A DNA stretch of 64,000 nt from Hyphomicrobiales bacterium (GCA_930633495.1 CAKNFJ010000001.1:310001-374000); one strand, 5' to 3'. Counted from the stretch's first letter, positions 36,361 to 45,192 are shown. The notes: a model not told the origin generated them from the sequence alone. Program-made: numbers and translations.

Positions 36361-36378
36361 CCTCTTGTCGACAAGAGG
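36361..36378 (+). promoter_or_regulatory. GntR operator overlapping the ribosome-binding site
   Basis: CCTCTTGTCGACAAGAGG is a perfect 18-bp palindrome built on the GntR/FCD-type core TTGT-CG-ACAA. Its right arm contains AAGAGG, the only Shine-Dalgarno-like sequence before the regulator's ATG at 36386. The same core recurs at 37113-37122. Confidence 0.75.
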
Positions 36379-36385
36379 TGTACGC

Positions 36386-37096
36386 ATGAAGACGAGCAAA
36401 CCGACCATCGACGCAGCGCCCGAGCGCAAGCGCGGTTCCGGCGTCAAGGTCGTCTACGACCTGCTGCGGGACGAAATCCTCGATCTGGTCCTGCCGCCGG
36501 GCAGCCCGATCGACGAAGTCCAGCTCGCCGAACGCTTCGGGATGTCGCGCACGCCCATCCGCGAGGCGCTGGTGCGCCTGGCCGGCGAAGGGCTCATCGT
36601 CACCCTGCCCAATCGGTCGACGATGGTCTCGAATCTGGACTTCCTGAACCTGTCGCCCTTCTTCGATGCGCTCCTGCTGATGTACCGGGTGACCACGGTC
36701 CTGGCCGCGCAGAATCATCGATCGGACGATCTCGATACGATCCGGGCCCGCCAGACGGAGTTCGCCGCCGCGGTGCGGGCGCAGGACGCGCTCGCGATGA
36801 TCGCGACCAATGCAGCCTTTCACTCGGCCATCGCGGAAGCTGGGCGCAATCCGTACTTCAACAGCCTTTTCAGCCGCCTGCTCGACGAGGGGCGGCGCTT
36901 CCTGCGCCTCTACTACCAGTCATATGACGACCGCCTGCCGCAGCAGTTCGTCGACGAGCACGAGGCCATGATCGCCGCGATCGCCGGGCGGGACTTGGCG
37001 ACGGCGGAGCGCCTGGGCCGCGCACATGCGGAGCAGATCGTCGAGCAAATCCAGAAGCTTACGATCGGAGACGATCGCCTTGAGATCGCGCTTTGA
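36386..37096 (+). CDS. GntR-family (FCD) transcriptional regulator
   Basis: A 236-residue repressor. The ATG at 36386 was chosen because the upstream extension would translate through the operator. The winged-helix domain covers residues about 18-85 (VVYDLLRDEILDLVLPPGSP, then IDEVQLAERFGMSRTPIREALVRLAGEGLI shown by its core MSRTPIREALVRL). The FCD effector domain follows (FDALLLMYRVTTVLAA, with conserved Asp and His residues such as NAAFHSAIAEAG and DEHEAMIAAIAGRD) that usually bind a metal and a small carboxylate ligand. Location ahead of hydroxyproline-type genes, with matching operators before itself and before the next gene, suggests control of that pathway (HypR-like) and of its own expression. 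Confidence 0.92.
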   Translation: MKTSKPTIDAAPERKRGSGVKVVYDLLRDEILDLVLPPGSPIDEVQLAERFGMSRTPIREALVRLAGEGLIVTLPNRSTMVSNLDFLNLSPFFDALLLMYRVTTVLAAQNHRSDDLDTIRARQTEFAAAVRAQDALAMIATNAAFHSAIAEAGRNPYFNSLFSRLLDEGRRFLRLYYQSYDDRLPQQFVDEHEAMIAAIAGRDLATAERLGRAHAEQIVEQIQKLTIGDDRLEIAL

Positions 37097-37112
37097 AATC
37101 CCTGTCGATTTC

Positions 37113-37122
37113 TTGTCGACAA
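37113..37122 (+). promoter_or_regulatory. Second GntR operator core
   Basis: TTGTCGACAA, identical to the core of the 36361-36378 palindrome, lies about 95 bases upstream of the DHDPS-family gene in an AT-rich patch (CAAATAATATGCAATG follows). A partial copy, TGTCGA, lies 11 bases before it. Confidence 0.65.
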
Positions 37123-37216
37123 ATAATATGCAATGTGCCATAAGGGCGCTCAGGGGAACTGGCCGGCAGGCGGCATCGCGTTCTCCCTCAACCCGCGAAG
37201 CGAGCAGGAGAGTGTG

Positions 37217-38179
37217 ATGAAAGCGAAGATTTTCTCCGGCGTGATCCCCGCCCTGATGACTCCCTGCAAGGCGGACCGGACCCCGGATTTCGATGCGCTC
37301 GTGCGCAAGGGCAAGGAGATGATCGCCGCCGGCATGTCGGCCGTGGTCTATTGCGGCTCGATGGGCGACTGGCCCCTGCTGACCGACGCCCAGCGCATGG
37401 AAGGCGTCGAGCGGCTGGTGAAGGCCGGCATTCCGCTCATCGTCGGCACCGGCGCGATCAACACGGCCTCCGCCGTCGCCCTCTCGGCCCATGCGCAGAA
37501 GGTCGGCGCCCAGGGACTGATGGTGATCCCGCGCGTCCTGTCGCGTGGCACGGTCATCCTCGCCCAGAAGGAGCACTTCAAGGCGATTCTTGCGGCTGCG
37601 CCCGATCTGCCGGCCGTGATCTACAACAGCCCCTATTACGGCTTCGCCACCCGGGCCGACCTGTTCTTCGCCCTGCGGGCCGAACATCCGAACCTCGTCG
37701 GCTTCAAGGAGTTCGGCGGTGCGGATGACATGCGCTACGCCGCCGAGAACATCACCAGCCGCGACGACGAGGTCTCGCTGATGATCGGCGTCGACACCAC
37801 CGTGGTCCATGGCTTCGTCAACTGCGGCGCCACCGGCGCGATCACCGGCATCGGCAACGTCCTGCCGAAGGAGGTGATCCACCTGTGCAAGCTCTCGGAA
37901 GCCGCGGCCGCAGGCGACATCGATGCCCGCCAGCGCGCCCAGGAGCTGGAGCAGGCGCTCGCCGTGCTCTCCTCCTTCGACGAAGGCCCGGACCTCGTCC
38001 TCTACTTCAAGTACCTGCTGGTGCTGAAGGGTGAGACGGAATACACCCTGCACTTCAACGAGACCGACAAGCTGACCGAAAGCCAGCGCGGCTACGCCGA
38101 GGCGCAGTTCAAGCTGTTCAACAGCTGGTATGCCGCCTGGACGAAGCAGCCCGGCGCCGTCCAGAAATACGCCGCCTGA
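37217..38179 (+). CDS. DHDPS-family enzyme, probably a hydroxyproline-pathway deaminase
   Basis: A 320-residue aldolase-type TIM barrel. The Schiff-base Lys is K164 in GFKEFGG and the catalytic Tyr is Y136 in IYNSPYYG; the usual TTGE-like loop reads CGSMGDWPLLT, so it is not a classical lysine-pathway DapA. Paired with a 4-hydroxyproline epimerase-type gene, the best guess is a 1-pyrroline-4-hydroxy-2-carboxylate deaminase, which in hydroxyproline catabolism makes 2-oxoglutarate semialdehyde. The start at 37217 has AGCAGGAG upstream; a longer frame is rejected. The family is broad, so the substrate is inferred from context. Confidence 0.85.
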   Translation: MKAKIFSGVIPALMTPCKADRTPDFDALVRKGKEMIAAGMSAVVYCGSMGDWPLLTDAQRMEGVERLVKAGIPLIVGTGAINTASAVALSAHAQKVGAQGLMVIPRVLSRGTVILAQKEHFKAILAAAPDLPAVIYNSPYYGFATRADLFFALRAEHPNLVGFKEFGGADDMRYAAENITSRDDEVSLMIGVDTTVVHGFVNCGATGAITGIGNVLPKEVIHLCKLSEAAAAGDIDARQRAQELEQALAVLSSFDEGPDLVLYFKYLLVLKGETEYTLHFNETDKLTESQRGYAEAQFKLFNSWYAAWTKQPGAVQKYAA

Positions 38180-38263
38180 AAGCTCACACGCCGGATCGGG
38201 CGTGCCGCGGGTGCCATCTTCGCCTCCGCCGCGCGCCCGTCACGCCGTTGAAGGAACGGATCC

Positions 38264-39265
38264 ATGGCCAGCTACACCTTCTCCTGCATCGACGGCCACA
38301 CCTGCGGCAATCCCGTCCGCCTCGTTTCGGGCGGCGGGCCGCGGCTGGACGGCGCCAACATGCTGGAGAAGCGCGCGCATTTCCTGCGTGAGTTCGACTG
38401 GATCCGCACCGGCCTGATGTTCGAGCCGCGTGGACACGACATGATGTCCGGCTCGATCCTCTATCCGCCGACCCGGCCGGATTGCGATGTCGCGGTGCTG
38501 TTCATCGAAACCTCGGGCTGCCTGCCGATGTGCGGCCACGGCACCATCGGCACGATCACCATGGGCATCGAGAACGGGCTGATCACGCCGCGCGAACCCG
38601 GCAGGCTCTCGATCGATGCACCCGCCGGAAAGGTCGACATCACCTACCGCCAGGAGGGCCGCTTCGTCGAAGAGGTGCGCCTGACCAACGTCCCCGGTTT
38701 CCTCTACGCGGAAGGGCTGACGGCCGAGGTCGAGGGCCTGGGCGAGATCGTGGTCGATGTCGCCTATGGCGGCAATTTCTATGCGATCGTCGAGCCGCAG
38801 AAGAACTTCCGCGACATGGCGGACCATACCGCCGGAGAGCTCGTCGGCTGGTCGCCGAAGCTGCGCGCCGCGCTCAACGCGAAATACGAGTTCATCCACC
38901 CCGAGCACCCGGAGATCCGGGGCCTGAGCCACATCCAATGGACCGGCAAGGCCACCAAGCCGGAAGCCCATGCCCGAAACGCCGTGTTCTATGGCGAGAA
39001 GGCGATCGACCGCTCGCCCTGCGGCACCGGCACCTCGGCGCGGATGGCTCAGCTCGCCGCCAAGGGCAAGCTCAAGGTCGGGGACGAGTTCGTCCACGAA
39101 TCGATCATCGGCTCCCTGTTCAAGGGCCGCGTCGAGGCCGCGACTACCGTCGCCAATCGCGAAGCGATCATCCCCTCCATCGCCGGATGGGCGCGGATGA
39201 CGGGCATCAACACGATCTTCATCGACGATCGCGACCCCTTCGCGCACGGCTTCGTGGTGACCTGA
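38264..39265 (+). CDS. Proline racemase family protein (4-hydroxyproline 2-epimerase type)
   Basis: A 333-residue cofactor-independent epimerase. Both catalytic cysteines are present: C90 in LPMCGHGTIG and C253 in RSPCGTGTSARM. Cys at both positions indicates epimerase chemistry (trans-4-hydroxy-L-proline to cis-4-hydroxy-D-proline) rather than the dehydratase branch, which has Thr or Ser at one site. Other family segments are FSCIDGHTCGNPVRLV, VDVAYGGNFYAIV and ESIIGSLFKGRV. It starts 84 bases behind the deaminase-type gene. The D-hydroxyproline oxidase and semialdehyde dehydrogenase expected in a full pathway are not adjacent. Confidence 0.9.
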   Translation: MASYTFSCIDGHTCGNPVRLVSGGGPRLDGANMLEKRAHFLREFDWIRTGLMFEPRGHDMMSGSILYPPTRPDCDVAVLFIETSGCLPMCGHGTIGTITMGIENGLITPREPGRLSIDAPAGKVDITYRQEGRFVEEVRLTNVPGFLYAEGLTAEVEGLGEIVVDVAYGGNFYAIVEPQKNFRDMADHTAGELVGWSPKLRAALNAKYEFIHPEHPEIRGLSHIQWTGKATKPEAHARNAVFYGEKAIDRSPCGTGTSARMAQLAAKGKLKVGDEFVHESIIGSLFKGRVEAATTVANREAIIPSIAGWARMTGINTIFIDDRDPFAHGFVVT

Positions 39266-39304
39266 AGCCGGCGGCCGGCGCTTCCGAACTCGCGATGCCC
39301 TTGC

Positions 39305-39395
39305 CGTCATTGCGAGGAGCGCGGGCGACGAAGCAATGCAGGGGGCATCGAGCACTGTCGCCCCCTGGATTGCTTCGCTGACGCTCGCAATGACG
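39305..39395. repeat. Palindromic intergenic element with terminal inverted repeats
   Basis: CGTCATTGCGAG (39305-39316) and CTCGCAATGACG (39384-39395) are perfect inverted repeats enclosing inner inverted parts (GAAGCAATGCAGGGGGC against GCCCCCTGGATTGCTTC, imperfect). This is a very common intergenic element type in Hyphomicrobiales and other proteobacteria. Confidence 0.8.
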
Positions 39396-39474
39396 CAGGT
39401 GCTCTATCGAGGACCGTGGGCATCATCCCGAACGGATCCGGGGATGGCCCCGAGGTCGAGAATCGTGGCGGTGC

Positions 39475-39771
39475 CTACCGCTTCATCTCGATCTCGATGA
39501 AACTCAGGCGGGTCGTGCCGGCGTTCTTGACGTCGTGCTTCACGCCCTTGGGCCGGATGTAGCTCTGCCCGGCCTTGACCTCCGCCTGCGTCACGACGCC
39601 GTCGACCTCATAGGCCATGACCGCGTCGGTCATGATGACCACGGCGTAGTCCATGCCGTGCTCATGCCAGCCCGTCGTGGCGCCGGGCTCGAAATCCCAC
39701 CGCGTGATCTTCGCGCGTTCGTCTTCGGTCAACACCGTAGCGACGGCAGGCACAGTACATTCGAATGGCAT
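39475..39771 (-). CDS. Cupin domain protein
   Basis: A 98-residue single-cupin protein. The first cupin motif is GWHEHGMDYAVVIMTDAVMAYE with two His residues, and the second is GQSYIRPKGVKHDVKNAG with the conserved His. Metal-binding residues are thus present. Proteins of this size are often isomerases, dioxygenase-like enzymes or small-ligand sensors; nothing here distinguishes these. It is a lone minus-strand gene between the hydroxyproline-type genes and a long palindromic spacer, so its role is open. Confidence 0.85.
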   Translation of the reverse strand: MPFECTVPAVATVLTEDERAKITRWDFEPGATTGWHEHGMDYAVVIMTDAVMAYEVDGVVTQAEVKAGQSYIRPKGVKHDVKNAGTTRLSFIEIEMKR

Positions 39772-40254
39772 CGTCTCTCACTTCCGCGCGCCGGGGCTCC
39801 GTGGAGCTTGCGCCGGCCAGCGGCCCCTTTCGTCAGCAGGCCAGATCGATCCGGCCGAGGCCGAACCGGCCGGACGCCAAGCGAGAGCGATGACACAAGC
39901 GGCTGAAGCGCCGCCTCCTGCTCATCTGCCTCGTCGGCTTGTCCGACCGATCGCAGGTTCGTCGACGCAGCATCCAGGGTCAACGCTCAGCGGCGCCGCA
40001 TTCCCCTTCGCGTGGAACAACATCGTCGGCATGTCGGGCCCGGGGCGCCCGCGCCGGACCGGCAGCCACAGGTTCCTTGCCGTTCCGGGGCACGCCGCAG
40101 GCGTGAATCCGGAACCTACGACTGGATGAGACAATCCTTATGCCCCGTTGTGAGCAGCGCACCCGGTCGTAGGTTCCGGGTTCTTCGCTGCGCGAAGCCC
40201 CGGAATGACAAGGGTGGTTGTGACCAGAAACAATCCGGGAATTGCCCGCACTTC
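39772..40254. other. Intergenic spacer with a long palindromic element
   Basis: No credible gene was seen in these 483 bases. From 40076 to 40212 there is a nested inverted repeat: outer CTTGCCGTTCCGGGG against CCCCGGAATGACAAG, inner GGAACCTACGAC (40111-40122) against GTCGTAGGTTCC (40166-40177). The remaining part is unstructured and may carry the cupin promoter. Confidence 0.6.
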
Positions 40255-41202
40255 CTAGCGCCCGGCTTGCGAAACGCCCCACTCCTCAAGCGCTCGCGTC
40301 AGCAGCGCCCTGCCCGGTCGCGCGAGCTCCATCGTCAAGGTGTAGGAGGTTTCTCCGTTCAACCTGATCGGCAGGTCGAGCCATTGCCCGCGCAGGATCG
40401 TCGCGGCGATGTTCTGGAGAGATTGAGCGTCGGCAGAAGGGACGAACAGACACTCGCCGCCGGCCTGCCTGCGTCCCACCATGTCGAGGTGCTCCCCGGA
40501 GCGCTCTCCTGTCTGGCGCATGCGAGGAACCCCGCACTCCGCTCCGCTTTCGCCCGAGAGCTTTGCGGTCATCGTCAGGCCCTGTCCGGCTTCCCCCGGC
40601 GAAAACGTCAGGCGGAGAGACAGTTTGGTTCCGTTGATCGCGAGTGTCCCGCTGACGCTGGAAATCCGGCCGCTCGTGTCGATCAGTGCCGGCTCCGCGG
40701 CCCAGGTGACGACGCCGCTCTTCACCGTAGGCTGCCCGATATCGTCGGTATTGTCCTCGATCAGCCCGCCCCGGACAGCGCCGCCCAAAGCGGCTTGCTT
40801 GACCTCCGCCGGTGGCTGCTGCCCCTCCTCCTTCCACTGGAAGGGATAAAGACCATCGAGATCGAGCGGAAAGCGCTTGGTGAAACGGGCCTGACCGAAA
40901 AGCCTGAGAAACTCCTCACCCTGGGTTCCGGCCGTGACCAGATCGGACCCGATCGGATCGGGCCGGAAGAAGACGGCGAAATCGCCGCATTTCTTCAACG
41001 CCTCCGCGAGGTTCTTCTCCATCATGTTGAGAACGTGGCAAGGTGGCCGTTTGCGCGGCGGGCTCTTCCCCGCTTCCGCGCGGCCTTGCGCGACGGCCGG
41101 CGAGGCCGCGACGGCCCATGCCAGAAGCCAGCCGGCGAAGGCGGCCTGCCTGCGAGACGAGCGCAAGGCGTTTCCAGATGCTGTCATCGGGCGTGCGGGC
41201 AT
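40255..41202 (-). CDS. Secreted hypothetical protein downstream of the secretion exporter
   Basis: A 315-residue protein (310 if the second Met is used) with a Sec signal peptide (AAFAGWLLAWAVAASPAVAQ, cleavage after AQ near residue 40). The mature part has four cysteines spread over the chain (RPPCHVLN, KKCGDF, AECGVP, GECLFV), a region rich in beta strands (VSGTLAINGTKLSLRLTF, GLTMTAKLSG), and no recognised domain. It begins 78 bases after the ABC exporter gene on the same strand, so co-transcription with the type I secretion genes is possible. Function unknown. Confidence 0.7.
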   Translation of the reverse strand: MPARPMTASGNALRSSRRQAAFAGWLLAWAVAASPAVAQGRAEAGKSPPRKRPPCHVLNMMEKNLAEALKKCGDFAVFFRPDPIGSDLVTAGTQGEEFLRLFGQARFTKRFPLDLDGLYPFQWKEEGQQPPAEVKQAALGGAVRGGLIEDNTDDIGQPTVKSGVVTWAAEPALIDTSGRISSVSGTLAINGTKLSLRLTFSPGEAGQGLTMTAKLSGESGAECGVPRMRQTGERSGEHLDMVGRRQAGGECLFVPSADAQSLQNIAATILRGQWLDLPIRLNGETSYTLTMELARPGRALLTRALEEWGVSQAGR

Positions 41203-41280
41203 CGCCTCACCATCTCACATCCTGCCCGACCCTATCCAGCCCGGCCGGCACCGTCTCGTCGCCCCCTTCAACACTCTGGA

Positions 41281-43455
41281 TCAGATACCCCCGGCCTTTT
41301 CATTGAGGAGGCGCAACACCTCCGTCACGGGTCCGTCCGCAACGACGCGGCCGCCATCGACGACGATCACCCGTGTCGCCAAGGCCAGCACCGCGTTGCG
41401 ATGGGTGGTGACGATGACCGTCTGATCCGGCCGCAGCCTCTCCTTGAAGCGCGTGACGAACTGCCGCTCCGTCGCCGTATCCATCGAGCTCGTCGGATCA
41501 TCGAGGAAAATGATCCGTCCCGAGGCGAGAAGCGCCCGAGCCAGGCCGAGAATCTGCCGCTGCCCGCTCGACAATTGCTGACCGCGCTCGCCGACCTGCC
41601 GTTCGAAGCCGGCGGGATGGGATTGAATGAAATCGGCCAGCCCCGACAGCTTCGCCACTTCGAGCAGTTCGGCATCCGAGGCACTTGGCTTCGACAGGCG
41701 CAGGTTCTGCCGGATGCTGCCGTTGAAGACATGCGTGTCATGCGTCACGACATTGATCGCCGACCGGATTTCCTGCGGGTGATACTGGCGGATGTCGACG
41801 CCGTCGATCAGCAACTCTCCGGCGTCCAGCTCATAGAGCCGCCCCAGAAGCCGGCCGACGGTCGTCTTCCCGGCCCCGATGCGCCCAAGGATGGCAACAC
41901 GCTCGCCGGGGCGGATCTTGACGTTGAAGCCATTGAGAACGGGGCGGGCTTGCCCGGCATAGGTAAAGCTCGCGCCGCGAAACTCGATATTGCCTTGGTC
42001 GATCGAGCGCGAAACCAGCATCCGCTTGTCGCTGCGCTCGTCGGGCAGCTTCATGATGGCGTCGAGGCTGTGGTAGGCGCTGACCGCCTGGCGCACGCGC
42101 GACAGCATCAGGGCGATCTGTCCGAGCGGAGCGACCGCGCGGCTGCCCAGCATAGCCGAGGCGATGATGCCGCCGGTCGTGATCATGCCAAGGTCGAACA
42201 GATAGGCGCCGACGACGATGGTGACGACGGTGACCATGTTCTGCAGCAGATAGGACAGGTTCGCCGCGAAGGCCGCGTAGTTCTTGATCCGGTGCGTCGT
42301 GTTCGTCGACGTGGTCGTGATGTCGCGCCAGCGCCTCAGGAAAATTCCCTCGGCGCGCACGGCCTTGATCGTCTCGAGCCCGGCGACGATCTCGACCATC
42401 AGCGACTGCCGGTGAGAACTCGACTTGTCGGCGCGGCTGATCTCCGCCGCGATCAGCCGCTGGACGACGAAGCCGAGAAGGATGAGTCCGAGGATCGCGA
42501 CAACCGGGAATATAACGAGATACGGGCTGATCGCCAGGATCACGCCCAGGAAAATGAAGGCAAAGATGAAGTCGACGAAGTAGACGACCGTGTTCGAGCC
42601 GATGAACTCGCGCAGGAATTCGTATTCCGATATCCGCTGAACCGTGATGCCCGTGGTCGGCGTATTCGCCTGCAGGGTCGTGTTCATGATCCTTTCGATC
42701 AGCAGGCTCGAAATCCGGATATCGAGCTGCCGGGCCATATGATCGACCAGAAAGGCACGCGCGGAGCGCAGCAGCACATCGAAGAGCAGCGCGATGGCCG
42801 CGCCGATGGCCAGGACCCACAGCGTCGAGATCGCCTTGTTCGGCAGCACGCGATCATAGACGTTCATCGTGAAGAGCGGGCCAACCAGCGCCAGCAGGTT
42901 CACGAAGGCGGACGCGAAGAAAGCCTCGAGATAGCTGCGCCAATGCGGGCGAAGCGCCGCCAGCAGCCAGTTGCGGTCGACATCGACCGCCTGATCCCCG
43001 GTGGGATCCGCGGCAGAGAGTTGCGGCGAGAACCGCAGGATATCGCCGCCGTCGATCGCCCTCAGCACCTCGACCGGCGCCGTCGAAACGCCCCCCTGCC
43101 GCGGCGAGTAGACCTGGACCTTGCCTTCTTCGAGAGAGAGGATCAGGACCGGCGCCGCTTCCTGCAGCCAGGCGATCGCGGGAAAATCGGTTTCGACCGG
43201 AGCGCCGGCATCGAAGCGAACCCAGTCGGCACGCAGCCCGACACGTTCGGCGGCGCGGATGAGATGTTCCTGGGAGAGCCCCTCCTCGCCGACGGGAAGT
43301 CCTGCGGTCAGGACGGAGGCCGCCGTTGGGCGCTCGAAATGCGTCGCCAATTGTACGAGGCAAAGCAGCAGCGGATCGTCAGCCTCACCTGCCGGTGAAA
43401 CAGGTGAAGGAGATGCTTGCGCATCTCCTTCCCGCAGCGCTTGGGTGCCAAGCAT
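41281..43455 (-). CDS. Type I secretion ABC transporter/permease (LapB/LssB-like)
   Basis: A 724-residue inner-membrane exporter. An N-terminal C39-like domain (about 20-145; PLLLCLVQLATHFERPTAAS) looks degenerate: no convincing catalytic Cys-His pair, as usual for RTX exporters that do not cleave a leader. The membrane domain spans about 165-440 and the ATPase domain follows, with GRIGAGKTT (Walker A, about 525), LSSGQRQILGLARALL (signature) and IIFLDDPTSSMDT (Walker B). Length is typical. It lies 24 bases behind the TolC-family gene and presumably exports the giant protein encoded at 45788-61498, together with the HlyD adaptor encoded at 62484. Confidence 0.94.
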   Translation of the reverse strand: MLGTQALREGDAQASPSPVSPAGEADDPLLLCLVQLATHFERPTAASVLTAGLPVGEEGLSQEHLIRAAERVGLRADWVRFDAGAPVETDFPAIAWLQEAAPVLILSLEEGKVQVYSPRQGGVSTAPVEVLRAIDGGDILRFSPQLSAADPTGDQAVDVDRNWLLAALRPHWRSYLEAFFASAFVNLLALVGPLFTMNVYDRVLPNKAISTLWVLAIGAAIALLFDVLLRSARAFLVDHMARQLDIRISSLLIERIMNTTLQANTPTTGITVQRISEYEFLREFIGSNTVVYFVDFIFAFIFLGVILAISPYLVIFPVVAILGLILLGFVVQRLIAAEISRADKSSSHRQSLMVEIVAGLETIKAVRAEGIFLRRWRDITTTSTNTTHRIKNYAAFAANLSYLLQNMVTVVTIVVGAYLFDLGMITTGGIIASAMLGSRAVAPLGQIALMLSRVRQAVSAYHSLDAIMKLPDERSDKRMLVSRSIDQGNIEFRGASFTYAGQARPVLNGFNVKIRPGERVAILGRIGAGKTTVGRLLGRLYELDAGELLIDGVDIRQYHPQEIRSAINVVTHDTHVFNGSIRQNLRLSKPSASDAELLEVAKLSGLADFIQSHPAGFERQVGERGQQLSSGQRQILGLARALLASGRIIFLDDPTSSMDTATERQFVTRFKERLRPDQTVIVTTHRNAVLALATRVIVVDGGRVVADGPVTEVLRLLNEKAGGI

Positions 43456-43479
43456 GGCGACCTGCCTTTCGGCCTAACG

Positions 43480-44937
43480 TCAGAGGCCGGGCGGAGGAAC
43501 GCCGAGACGTCCCTTGTTCGGCGAGTAACGCGGCAAGGTTTCAGCATCGGCGGTCGGCGGCACGCCGGCCTCGGTGCGGGCATAGGCCTCCGCCTGCTTG
43601 GGCGGGCGCAAGCCGAAGGACGAGACCAGCTGGCCGGTCGAGGCCAGAATCCGGTATTCCGAGAAACGCGCGGCCATCGCCGCCGTCTCGTGGAGGACCT
43701 TCGCGTTGTAGCGCGTGTTCTGCGCGTCCAGCAGATCGAGCAGCGAACGGCGCCCGACCTGGAACTGCTCGGAATAGGCCGACACCAGCCGGTCGCCGAG
43801 GCTGGCCTGCTGGCCGAGCACGCCGGTCAGTTCGGACTGACGCAGCCGCCGCTCGAAGGAAAGCTTCACGGCTTCCCGAACCTCGCGCAGGATCTGGTCG
43901 CGGTTGAACTGGGCTTCCGCGACGCGCCGGGTCTGCTCCTGAATCGAAGCCTGATCGATCCCACCATTGTAGAGATTCATGCGCATGACCGCGCGGGCCT
44001 GAAGATCGGTAGAGCGGCCCTCCACGCCGTCGATATCCCGGCCGGAGCGGGCGCGCCCTTCGAGGAAGACTTCCGGCAGCATCTTGCCGCGGGCCTTCTT
44101 CACGAGGGCATGCGCCGCGTCGATATCGGCGGTGGCAATCTGAATGCGGGGATTGTTGCGAACCGCAAGCGCAAGCCCGCTTTCGACGGACTTCGGCAGC
44201 CGGCCTGCCATCGACGCCGGCATAGCCCCCTTCCCGAAAGGCTTGCCCACGAGCCGCTGCAGGCGAATCTTGGCCTCGTTGAGATTCTGCTTCGCTTCGA
44301 TGGCCCGCGCCTCGGCGGCCTTCACACGCTCTTCGCCCTGCTTCAAATCCGCATCGGTGAGGGAGCCGCTCGACACGTTGCCGCGAATGCGCTGCACGGT
44401 GTCCTGCAGGAAGCCGATGTTCTGCGAGGCGAGTCCGGTCAGCCGTTCCTGCAGGAGAATGTCGAAATACTCGCGCGCGACTTCAAGGGCGAGAAACTCG
44501 GACCGCTCGAGAACGCGGTGCGAGGCACCGTCCACCCGCGAGGCCTGGCGCTCGACTTCCGCATCGGTGGTGAAGCCGTCGAACAGCTTCCAGGTGCCCA
44601 CGACGCCGATCTCGACCGGAGAAAAACCCTGGTTGTCGCGCGACCCCGTCAACCGCTCGACGGCGGAGTACCTGCGTTCGAGATTCCGTGACCCAACGGA
44701 ACCTTCGGCATCAATGCGCGGCATATAGAGACCGCGAGCCTGACGCAGCTCGAATTCGATCGCCTCGCGATTCTCGATGGCCGCCCCGATCTGAGGATTC
44801 GAATCAATCGTAGTCGCGATCGCCTCACGCAGGGACAGCGCAAAGGATTGCGTTGCTGCCAGGAGCGGAAGGGCGCCGACGACAACCCCGCCCAACAACA
44901 TTGCCCGCAACGAGATTCCTCGCTTGCCTGAACTCAC
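43480..44937 (-). CDS. TolC-family outer membrane channel protein
   Basis: A 485-residue protein with a signal peptide (ending about residue 34, SFA-LSLREA). The two repeats of the OEP fold are visible: SLREAIATTIDSNPQIGAAI and GLALAVRNNPRIQIATADID, each followed by long helical stretches. The segment YNGGIDQASIQEQTRRVAEAQFNRDQ resembles LapE/AggA-type channels. The C-terminal tail is proline-rich. It is upstream of the ABC transporter gene in the same unit and provides the outer-membrane duct for the type I system. Confidence 0.92.
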   Translation of the reverse strand: MSSGKRGISLRAMLLGGVVVGALPLLAATQSFALSLREAIATTIDSNPQIGAAIENREAIEFELRQARGLYMPRIDAEGSVGSRNLERRYSAVERLTGSRDNQGFSPVEIGVVGTWKLFDGFTTDAEVERQASRVDGASHRVLERSEFLALEVAREYFDILLQERLTGLASQNIGFLQDTVQRIRGNVSSGSLTDADLKQGEERVKAAEARAIEAKQNLNEAKIRLQRLVGKPFGKGAMPASMAGRLPKSVESGLALAVRNNPRIQIATADIDAAHALVKKARGKMLPEVFLEGRARSGRDIDGVEGRSTDLQARAVMRMNLYNGGIDQASIQEQTRRVAEAQFNRDQILREVREAVKLSFERRLRQSELTGVLGQQASLGDRLVSAYSEQFQVGRRSLLDLLDAQNTRYNAKVLHETAAMAARFSEYRILASTGQLVSSFGLRPPKQAEAYARTEAGVPPTADAETLPRYSPNKGRLGVPPPGL

Positions 44938-45192
44938 TTCTGTGCCCCCCGTGATCCCCCCGGGATCAACTTCAAGCGCCGCATCCGCAAACAGGACGAA
45001 AGCCGTCCATCCTTGCTCTCAATAACTCTCAAATCCACGAACAAGATACAAAAGGCATGATTGAAACACCAATCCCAAAAATTGGCATAAAATCCCTATG
45101 CAAATGAATTGTCTTTTTGAAACAAGATAAAAACCGAATGAAAATGCCGCTAGAACGCGCCGATAACCTTCGAATCGGAAGGTTCGCCCCCG
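44938..45192 (-). promoter_or_regulatory. AT-rich upstream region of the TolC-ABC unit
   Basis: This spacer is distinctly AT-rich, unlike the coding DNA on both sides, and probably holds the promoter of the TolC-ABC genes. AACCTTC (45166-45172) pairs with GAAGGTT (45179-45185) and may end transcription of the small gene at 45193. No specific operator could be assigned. Confidence 0.45.

Noticed and set aside
37217..38179. Lysine-pathway dihydrodipicolinate synthase (dapA)
   Set aside because: The substrate loop differs from DapA, and the neighbours are a GntR regulator and a hydroxyproline epimerase-type gene.
39305..39395. A miniature transposon (MITE) with a target duplication
   Set aside because: Inverted ends are present, but no flanking target duplication or transposase was found; better described as a palindromic intergenic element.
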